Of a stretch of 64,000 nt of DNA, positions 57,961 through 64,000 are shown piece after piece (position 1 is the first letter of the stretch; each line of letters opens with the position of its first letter). The translations under genes and the position numbers were made by a program. The stretch is from NCBI RefSeq assembly GCF_001412655.1, contig NZ_CP012996.1, positions 496,001-560,000 on the forward strand, read 5' to 3'. Source of the DNA: Pedobacter sp. PACM 27299 (lineage in GTDB: Bacteria; Bacteroidota; Bacteroidia; Sphingobacteriales; Sphingobacteriaceae). Under the pieces are notes generated by a model, which saw only the letters and a program-made list of their open reading frames with translations, ran no database searches and was not told where the DNA came from.

Positions 57961-59445
57961 GTGTCTGTCATCAAGAAATTCCTCAGTCAGACTGCCATCT
58001 ACGGTTTAAGTACTGTATTTTCCAGGCTGTTTAACTTTATCCTGACCCCGATTTATACCAGCAAATTTGCTGCGGGAACGTATGGTATTTTCACCACAAT
58101 GTATGCCTATGCCTCAATGATCAATGCAGTATTGGCATTCGGGATGGAGAGTACCTATTTCAGGTACCTCAATAAACATGAGGATAGAAAACAGGAGGTA
58201 TACAACAACTCCTTCCTGGTGATCGCTTTTATTTCCACGCTGTTTTTAATTACAGGTTTTGTCTTATCAAACCCGATCGCGGCCTTTTTAACAGATGATC
58301 CTAAACAACTTGCAGATTATAAACATTATGTGCAGTTCTTTATTGGTATCCTGTATATCGATGCGATTTGTGTGATTCCATTTGCCAAATTGAGAGCAGA
58401 TGAAAAAGCATTTAAGTACAGTCTGATCAAGTTCCTGAATATTGGCTGCTTCGTAGGTTTCAACTTATTATTTATCTATGTCATCCCATTGATGATTAAA
58501 AATCAATGGCCAATGGCCGAATGGCTTTCATCCTGGTACCGCGGTGTATGGGTAGGTTATGTATTTATGGCCAATCTAATTGCTAGTGTGGTCACTTTTC
58601 TGATGCTGCTACCGGAGTTTTTGAAACTTCAGTTGAAGTTCGATAAAGAACTTTTCGGAAAAATGTTTTCTTATTCATGGCCGGTATTGATCGCCAATCT
58701 TTCCTTTATTGTGAATGAAAACCTGGATAAGATTGTATTGAGCAGGTTATTGCCGGATGCTATTGCGGATTACGAAGTCGGCATTTATGGTGCGGTTTGT
58801 AAACTGGCCATCTTCATCAGTATCTTCGTAACCGCCTTTCGTTTAGGGGCAGAACCTTTCTTTTTCAGTCATGCTAAAAAGGAAAATGCAAGACAGACTT
58901 ACGCCATCATCCTGCATTATTTTGTGATCGCATTGGTGGTGTTATTTGTGGGCTTAATTGCCAATATTGAAATCTTGAAACACTTTATCACCAATCCGGA
59001 ATACTGGGTGGGCTTACCTGCGGTGCCTTATTTACTATTCGGTTATGTCTGTTTGGGCATATATTCCAACCTTTCTATCTGGTACCGCTTATCGGATCAA
59101 ACCCGTTTTGGCTTATATATTTCCCTGGTTGGCGCATTGATTACCATTGTGTTCAACTTTGTGCTGATTCCAAAATTCAGCTATATGGGCTCTGCATGGG
59201 TTTCCATGCTGGCGTATTTTGTAATGATGGTGATCTCCTATATATTAGGCCAGAAATATTATCCGATACCCTACAATTTGAAAAGAATCCTTTCTTACTT
59301 AATCATATCGGTGGTACTGGTGGTATTATCTTTCTGGGTATTCAATAGAAATATTTACATTGGAAATCTGCTGCTGCTTGCATTTATAGGCGGCATCACC
59401 TATTTGGAAAAAGACCAGCTGAAGGCTATATTATTTAAAAAGTAA
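57961..59445 (+). CDS. Oligosaccharide flippase (Wzx/MATE-like), GTG start
   Basis: A 494-aa membrane protein with about 14 hydrophobic segments in the layout of the MOP-superfamily polysaccharide flippases. The start SVIKKFLSQTAIYGLSTVFSRLFNFILTPIYTSKF is typical. The start codon is GTG at 57961, 3 nt after the acylphosphatase stop. It would move lipid-linked glycans across the inner membrane. The polysaccharide cluster at 1-15 kb has no Wzx of its own in the window, so this gene could serve it, though similar genes at this location are conserved housekeeping neighbours of dut in Bacteroidota. Confidence 0.88.
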   Translation: MSVIKKFLSQTAIYGLSTVFSRLFNFILTPIYTSKFAAGTYGIFTTMYAYASMINAVLAFGMESTYFRYLNKHEDRKQEVYNNSFLVIAFISTLFLITGFVLSNPIAAFLTDDPKQLADYKHYVQFFIGILYIDAICVIPFAKLRADEKAFKYSLIKFLNIGCFVGFNLLFIYVIPLMIKNQWPMAEWLSSWYRGVWVGYVFMANLIASVVTFLMLLPEFLKLQLKFDKELFGKMFSYSWPVLIANLSFIVNENLDKIVLSRLLPDAIADYEVGIYGAVCKLAIFISIFVTAFRLGAEPFFFSHAKKENARQTYAIILHYFVIALVVLFVGLIANIEILKHFITNPEYWVGLPAVPYLLFGYVCLGIYSNLSIWYRLSDQTRFGLYISLVGALITIVFNFVLIPKFSYMGSAWVSMLAYFVMMVISYILGQKYYPIPYNLKRILSYLIISVVLVVLSFWVFNRNIYIGNLLLLAFIGGITYLEKDQLKAILFKK

Positions 59446-59507
59446 AAACAATTATAATGAAGGTGAGCGCTTCCTGTAAAGATCGCTTCATCAAGAAAAA
59501 CAAATAA

Positions 59508-59945
59508 ATGACCATGAAAATCAATATCATTAATCACTCAGGACACGCTTTACCTCAATATGAAACTGCTCATGCGGCAGGAATGGACATGCGTGCGTTT
59601 GTAGAAACTGAAATCACAATTAAACCTTTACAGCGCATTTTGATCCCAACAGGACTGCACATTGAGTTGCCTGTAGGTTTTGAGGCACAAATTCGTCCAC
59701 GCAGTGGATTGGCTTATAAACATGGCATTAGTATTGTGAATTCGCCGGGAACGATCGATGCAGATTACCGCGGAGAGATTAAAGTGCTATTGGTCAATCT
59801 ATCTGATACTGATTTTGTAGTGAACAATGGCGATCGCATCGCACAAATGGTGATTGCGAAACATGAAACCATTTCATGGGAAGCGGTAGAAGAATTGTCG
59901 GACACTGCACGTGGTGCTGGTGGTTACGGCCATACTGGTAAATAA
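59508..59945 (+). CDS. dut: dUTP diphosphatase
   Basis: A 145-aa trimeric dUTPase. All five motifs are seen: [47 protein letters not shown] and the C-terminal [11 protein letters not shown] that closes the active site. It converts dUTP to dUMP and keeps uracil out of DNA. A second ATG two codons downstream (59514) is an alternative start. Confidence 0.97.
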   Translation: MTMKINIINHSGHALPQYETAHAAGMDMRAFVETEITIKPLQRILIPTGLHIELPVGFEAQIRPRSGLAYKHGISIVNSPGTIDADYRGEIKVLLVNLSDTDFVVNNGDRIAQMVIAKHETISWEAVEELSDTARGAGGYGHTGK

Positions 59946-59959
59946 AAAATATAACAACG

Positions 59960-61654
59960 ATGAAGCAAAGGTCTCTTTTACTGTCATTACTTCTTGCAGG
60001 CGCTGCTGCTGCGGCACAACAGCCTGTAAATCCAAAATTGGATAGTACTGAAGTGAAGACCCTTTTCTTCGCCGGACTGCGGGAAAAGCTAAATGAAAAT
60101 TACAGCAAGGCAGGGGAGAGCTTTCAGAAAATTCTGACGCTGGATCCAAACAATGCCGCAGTTTACTATGAAATTGCAAGTCTCAATTACCGCCAGAACA
60201 AATTGCAGGAAGCTGAGGCGGCCATCAAAAAATCAGTTGCACTGGATGCCAATAACCTCTGGTATTGGAAAATGATGGCGGAGCTGTATAAGCGCAAAGG
60301 CGATATGGGTGGACTGATCAACGTTTTTAACGAATTGATTCGCCTTTCGCCCGACAATGATGCTTTCTATTATGACAAAGGAAACGCTTATCTGTTGCTG
60401 GGGAAAACCACGGAAGCCTTCAGAACGTATGATGAGCTGGAAAAGAAATTTGGGGTCTCCAAGGCGCTGATCCAGGCGAGACAGCGGATCGACCTGGGCA
60501 ACAAGAAAACGGCCACCAAGGCCGAAATGGAAAATATGCTTTCCGCAGGAGCTGATGATGTACCGGGAATGCTGGACCTGAGCCAGACGATGGTGGAGAA
60601 AGGGCAAATGGAAAATGCCGTCCTGCTGCTTAAAAAAGCAAAAAGTATCAGCCCGGAAAATTATGAAATCGACCTGGCACTAGCCGATTATTACCAAAAT
60701 ACAAAAAATAGTAACGAAGCCGGATTAGCGCTAAGAACAGCTTTCGCCAATCCGGAAATGCCGACCCAAAGGAAGGGGAAAATCATCCTGATGATTGCGG
60801 GTACTGCAAAAAACAATGCACACTTAGAAGAGGCCATTACCTTAACAAAGTTAGCCCTGGAAAGCTCAGCCAATGATCCAAATATGATGGCACTTTATGG
60901 CGATCTACTGTATCAAAAGGGAGATTTATCCGACGCGTTACAGCAATATCAGGAAGTGCTGAAAGTAAGTGATCAGCTGTATCCGGTTTGGGAACGCGTA
61001 TTGACGATTCAAAATAACTTAGGAAAATATAAGGATGCTGCCAAAAGTGGGGAAGAGGCCCTGGGCATTTTTCCGAATCAGGGAATCCTTTATTATTACC
61101 TGGCTTTCGCCCTGCATCGCGATCAGCAGAATGTGGAAGCGATGACCAACATCAAGGCTGCTTTGCAGATGGATGGTGACAATCCCGCGCTTCAAGCCCT
61201 TATTTTTGCGCTGCAAGGGGAGATCTTTCTCGATGAACAAAAGTTTTCTGAAGCCAATACGGCTTTTGATAAGGCGGTGAAGCTGGCCCCAAAAAATTAC
61301 CTGCTGTTAAATAACTATGCTTTTTATCTGGCCCTGAGCAACCAGGATCTGGCAAAAGCAGAAGATTTGGTGGCAAAGGCGGCAGCGGCGATGCCCGGAA
61401 ATACTTCTGTAGCGGATACTTATGCACTGGTACTGTTAAAGCGAGGAAAATATGAGGCCGCGAAACCTTGGGCAGAAATTGCCATACAGCATGATGGTGC
61501 CGGCAATGGACTGTACCTGGAGCATTATGGCGACATCCTGTTTTTAACAGGAGAGCGCGAGGCGGCACTGGTACAATGGCAGAAAGCAAAGGCTGCAGGA
61601 AATGATTCTCCCAACTTAAACAGAAAAATTAATGAGAAGAAATATATTAAATAG
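59960..61654 (+). CDS. TPR-repeat protein, secreted
   Basis: A 564-aa protein with a signal peptide (MKQRSLLLSLLLAGAAAAA) and roughly twelve tetratricopeptide repeats along its whole length, for example AGESFQKILTLDPNNAAVYYEIASLNYR, DALQQYQEVLKV and AAKSGEEALGIFPNQGILYYYLAFALH (patterns A-x-Y and L-x-P). It probably scaffolds protein complexes in the periplasm. It lies between dut and the DUF4292 gene and overlaps the latter by 23 nt, a conserved order in Bacteroidota. Its partners are unknown. Confidence 0.88.
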   Translation: MKQRSLLLSLLLAGAAAAAQQPVNPKLDSTEVKTLFFAGLREKLNENYSKAGESFQKILTLDPNNAAVYYEIASLNYRQNKLQEAEAAIKKSVALDANNLWYWKMMAELYKRKGDMGGLINVFNELIRLSPDNDAFYYDKGNAYLLLGKTTEAFRTYDELEKKFGVSKALIQARQRIDLGNKKTATKAEMENMLSAGADDVPGMLDLSQTMVEKGQMENAVLLLKKAKSISPENYEIDLALADYYQNTKNSNEAGLALRTAFANPEMPTQRKGKIILMIAGTAKNNAHLEEAITLTKLALESSANDPNMMALYGDLLYQKGDLSDALQQYQEVLKVSDQLYPVWERVLTIQNNLGKYKDAAKSGEEALGIFPNQGILYYYLAFALHRDQQNVEAMTNIKAALQMDGDNPALQALIFALQGEIFLDEQKFSEANTAFDKAVKLAPKNYLLLNNYAFYLALSNQDLAKAEDLVAKAAAAMPGNTSVADTYALVLLKRGKYEAAKPWAEIAIQHDGAGNGLYLEHYGDILFLTGEREAALVQWQKAKAAGNDSPNLNRKINEKKYIK

Positions 61655-62423
61655 CTTAGTTTTTTTGGCGTTGTTATCGCTGAGTACGGCTTGTAAAACG
61701 AAGAAAAAGATCGTCGTTGTGGCACCTCCGGTAACTGGAGTGGCCCCGGTAAATTCGGAAAAACTGGAAACGTTAAACCTGCTGCAAAGCAAGGATATTT
61801 CTTATACTACTTTGTCGCTGAAGGGAAAGGCAAAGTTGGAGATGAATGGAAACTCCAATAATGTAAGTATTAACATCCGCATCCGTAAAGATGAAGGGAT
61901 CTGGGTATCCATTACCGGTGCATTCGGAATCGAAGGAGCCAGAGCATTGATTACTCCAGATAGCATCAAAGTGCTGAATAAACTACAAAGCGTTTATCTA
62001 GCGAAGCCTTTTAGCTATGTGCACCGATATACAAATCCACAGGTCACTTATAAATTATTACAGGCAATTTTATCAGGCAATACCATTCCTGAATTCATGA
62101 CTGCCAATGCGGATTTGAAGGATAAAAATGGCCTTTGGCAAATCAATGGCGAAGATGCAGATCTTGCCTACCGTGCCTTGTTCAATACCTTGTTTAAAGT
62201 TTCGGAGTATGAGTTGAACGATCTGAAATCTGCGAAAGCGATGAAGGTAGTTTATGGGGATTATCAAAATATGAATGGTACGCTCTTTCCTACAGCCCTT
62301 CAGATCAATTCTATGTCAGGAAAGCAAAATATCGCGCTGAATATTGATTTTTCAAAGGTTGAAAGCAATCTTCCGGTGGAGTTTCCGTTTAATGTTCCAG
62401 GGAAGTATGAAGTAATAGACTGA
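61632..62423 (+). CDS. DUF4292 lipoprotein (LolA/LolB-like fold candidate)
   Basis: A 263-aa protein with a lipoprotein signal (FLALLSLSTAC, lipobox Cys at residue 21). After a Lys-rich linker come beta-strand-rich repeats (LSLKGKAKLEMNGNSNNVSINIRIRKDEGIWVSITGAFG in pieces) ending in LPVEFPFNVPGKYE. DUF4292 proteins are predicted to bind lipids or peptidoglycan precursors at the outer membrane; no function is proven. Its first 23 nt overlap the TPR gene. Confidence 0.85.
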   Translation: MRRNILNSLVFLALLSLSTACKTKKKIVVVAPPVTGVAPVNSEKLETLNLLQSKDISYTTLSLKGKAKLEMNGNSNNVSINIRIRKDEGIWVSITGAFGIEGARALITPDSIKVLNKLQSVYLAKPFSYVHRYTNPQVTYKLLQAILSGNTIPEFMTANADLKDKNGLWQINGEDADLAYRALFNTLFKVSEYELNDLKSAKAMKVVYGDYQNMNGTLFPTALQINSMSGKQNIALNIDFSKVESNLPVEFPFNVPGKYEVID

Positions 62424-62432
62424 TTTTTTTTA

Positions 62433-62440
62433 TACTTTTG
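62433..62440 (+). promoter_or_regulatory. -7 box (TACTTTTG) directly before the EnvC-like gene
   Basis: A perfect TAnnTTTG match ends only 5 nt before the ATG. If used, transcription would begin at or next to the start codon (leaderless). It may also be chance in a T-rich spot. Confidence 0.35.
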
Positions 62441-62445
62441 ATGCA

Positions 62446-63789
62446 ATGAAGCTAAATAAACTATTATTCCTCTTCTTATTTTTATTATCCGCCAACATCG
62501 CCGTTGCGCAGAACAGTTCAGAGCTTAAAAGAAAAAAAGAAGCCATACAACGGGAAATAGAACTGCTTCAGAGAAATCTGACGAAGACGGCTAAAAACAA
62601 GAAATTGACACAAAGCCAGATCAATGCTTTAAACACGCAGATTAGTTTAATGCAGGAGAAGATTTCGGTCATCAACTCTGAGATTAAGAACCTGGACAAC
62701 CAGATTCACGAAAATACCAACACGGTTATCAATTTAAAAGGACAGCTGTCGCAGCTTAAAAAAGAGTATGCGGGTATGATCCGTTTCGCACAGCGCAACC
62801 AGAACGCTTACGACAAGATGATGTTCGTGTTTGCAGCCAGTGACTTCAATCAGGCTTATAAAAGAATCAAATACCTGCAGCAGTTTGGTCAGTACCGTAA
62901 AAAACAAGCGGGATATATTCAAGGGACGCAAAAAGACCTGAACTATAAGATTGTTGTACTCGATAAAAACTTAAAGCAAAAAAGCAGCTTGCTGCATGAG
63001 CAGGAGACTGAAAAGGATAAACTGGGCAAGAACAAAAATGAACAGGCCCAGGTATTGAACAAAATCAGCAAGCAGGAAAAGCAATATAAACAAGACATTG
63101 TAGCCCGTAAAAAACAACAGGCACAAATTGACAGAAACATCCGTGCGGCAATTGCGCGTGAGATTGCGATCGCCAAGAAGAAAGCGGAAGAAGAAGCAAG
63201 GGCTGCGGAACGCGCCAGATTAGCAGCTATTGCAGCTGCAGAGCGTGCCAGAGCAGCGGCTGTAGCCAAAGCAAAAGCAGAAAACAAACCGGTTCCTGTT
63301 GCCGCCGCTGCTCCGGTAGCGAAGGCAAAAGCGGCCACGGCAAACAGCAGCAACAACTACCTGACGGCAACGCCGGAAGCCGCAAGACTATCTGCAGCTT
63401 TTGAAAGTAACAGGGGATCTTTACCCTGGCCGGTCGCTGCCGGAACCACCACGGAGAGTTTTGGTAAACATAAAGAAGGACAAGCGAGTTACGATAATGC
63501 TGGTATTACCATCCAAACCGCTGAAGGTGCTGCGGTAAGAGCGGTATTTAACGGAAAAGTTACTAAGGTTGGAAATGCGCTGGGCAGGTATTATGTACTG
63601 ATCAAACACGGACAGTTTTTTACGGTGTATCAGAACCTTAAATCGGTTAGTGTAGGCCAGGGAGACGATGTGAGTACCAAACAAACCATTGGCAGCGTGG
63701 CTTCCTCGGGAGATATCCCAGAGCTTCAATTCCAGATCTATAGAGGAACCGTTGCGCAGAATCCTGCAGGATGGCTATCTGCAAAATAG
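62446..63789 (+). CDS. envC: EnvC-like murein hydrolase activator (coiled coil plus degenerate LytM domain)
   Basis: A 447-aa exported protein: signal peptide (residues 1-22), a long coiled coil (about 24-250, ending in an Ala/Arg/Lys-rich helix at 225-290) and a C-terminal LytM/M23 domain (about 325-447). The zinc ligands of active M23 enzymes are missing: NAGITI replaces HxGxD, YQNL replaces YxHL, and LQFQIYRG replaces LHFE. So it is a regulator rather than a peptidase, like EnvC, which activates amidases at the division septum. The gene lies 22 nt after the DUF4292 gene. Confidence 0.85.
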   Translation: MKLNKLLFLFLFLLSANIAVAQNSSELKRKKEAIQREIELLQRNLTKTAKNKKLTQSQINALNTQISLMQEKISVINSEIKNLDNQIHENTNTVINLKGQLSQLKKEYAGMIRFAQRNQNAYDKMMFVFAASDFNQAYKRIKYLQQFGQYRKKQAGYIQGTQKDLNYKIVVLDKNLKQKSSLLHEQETEKDKLGKNKNEQAQVLNKISKQEKQYKQDIVARKKQQAQIDRNIRAAIAREIAIAKKKAEEEARAAERARLAAIAAAERARAAAVAKAKAENKPVPVAAAAPVAKAKAATANSSNNYLTATPEAARLSAAFESNRGSLPWPVAAGTTTESFGKHKEGQASYDNAGITIQTAEGAAVRAVFNGKVTKVGNALGRYYVLIKHGQFFTVYQNLKSVSVGQGDDVSTKQTIGSVASSGDIPELQFQIYRGTVAQNPAGWLSAK

Positions 63790-63809
63790 AGGATTGCGCG
63801 AGAAATGTT

Positions 63810-63817
63810 TATATTTG
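63810..63817 (+). promoter_or_regulatory. -7 box (TATATTTG) upstream of tatA
   Basis: A perfect TAnnTTTG match 29 nt upstream of the tatA ATG. The -33 spacing to the nearest TTG (63794-63796) is shorter than usual. Confidence 0.5.
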
Positions 63818-63845
63818 TATATTGATTTAATAAATAGAGCTTAAA

Positions 63846-64000
63846 ATGTATTCAGGAACAGTATTGGAATTCTTAAACATGGGCAGCGGTGAGATTATGC
63901 TGATCCTGGTTGTGGTTCTTTTGTTATTTGGAGGTAAAAAACTTCCGGAATTGGCAAGAGGCCTGGGAAAAGGGATCCGCGATTTTAAAGATGCCTCAGA
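63846..64000 (+). CDS. tatA: Sec-independent translocase subunit TatA (5' part)
   Basis: The window ends inside the gene after about 51 codons. One membrane helix ([13 protein letters not shown]) is followed by [20 protein letters not shown], the TatA/TatE amphipathic helix. It would form the pore for folded twin-arginine substrates, such as the DUF2264 and GH125 proteins with RR signals in this window. The C-terminus is missing. Confidence 0.95.
   Translation, partial: MYSGTVLEFLNMGSGEIMLILVVVLLLFGGKKLPELARGLGKGIRDFKDAS

Noticed and set aside
62943..63356. Ala-rich open frame on the minus strand
   Set aside because: It mirrors the Ala/Arg/Lys-rich helix of the EnvC-like gene in an antisense frame.

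Overview
The window looks like a chromosomal segment of a Bacteroidota bacterium of the family Sphingobacteriaceae (Pedobacter-like). The support is a SusC/SusD pair, promoters with a TAnnTTTG -7 box, few strong Shine-Dalgarno sites, DUF4292 and EnvC-like genes beside tatA, and protein sequences typical of that family. The left ~9 kb is visibly more AT-rich than the rest. No IS element, CRISPR array, rRNA or prophage was recognised.

Layout. (1) 1-15.2 kb: a surface-polysaccharide (O-antigen/capsule/EPS) operon on the + strand. It has glycosyltransferases, a Wzy/EpsG-type polymerase, an O-acetyltransferase, GDP-L-fucose enzymes (gmd, fcl, manC), a dTDP-sugar branch (rfbD and a probable dTDP-rhamnose 4-epimerase), a WecA/WbpL-type initiating transferase, a WbpM-type dehydratase and an outer-membrane RemB/Wzi-like barrel, and it closes with a terminator. 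(2) 15.5-16.7 kb: a diheme cytochrome c peroxidase. (3) 16.9-22.3 kb: overlapping jetA-jetB-jetC genes of a Wadjet/MksBEF SMC system with no jetD beside them, followed by two decayed genes (an acetyltransferase and a DUF1016 nuclease) and tRNA-Thr(TGT). (4) 24.5-43.2 kb: glycan and envelope functions: an EEP-fold phosphoesterase, a DUF2264 protein, a patatin-type outer-membrane phospholipase, GH125 and GH20 glycosidases, a hybrid histidine kinase, a small outer-membrane barrel and SusC/SusD. Together these look like a loose N-glycan or mannan utilisation region. (5) 43.2-51.3 kb: an Lrp-type regulator with rocD, then dxs, glyA and a second hybrid kinase. (6) 51.6-64 kb: comF, rlmN, rluF, a DinB-like gene, an amidohydrolase, nitronate monooxygenase, acylphosphatase, a flippase, dut, a TPR protein, a DUF4292 lipoprotein, an EnvC-like protein and the start of tatA.

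Three otherwise intact genes (a GT2 transferase, the GH20 hexosaminidase and the second hybrid kinase) are each interrupted by one missing base in or next to a homopolymer. Adding one base gives an exact full-length reading frame in each case. These may be assembly errors, phase variation or young pseudogenes. The acetyltransferase and DUF1016 genes carry several lesions and look truly decayed.

The observations most worth following are the SMC operon without its JetD nuclease next to a tRNA gene, a duplicated hairpin plus 17-nt element at 51.4-51.6 kb, and LacI-operator-like palindromes and repeats upstream of the DUF2264 and susC genes. All calls come from reading the sequence; no database search was run.
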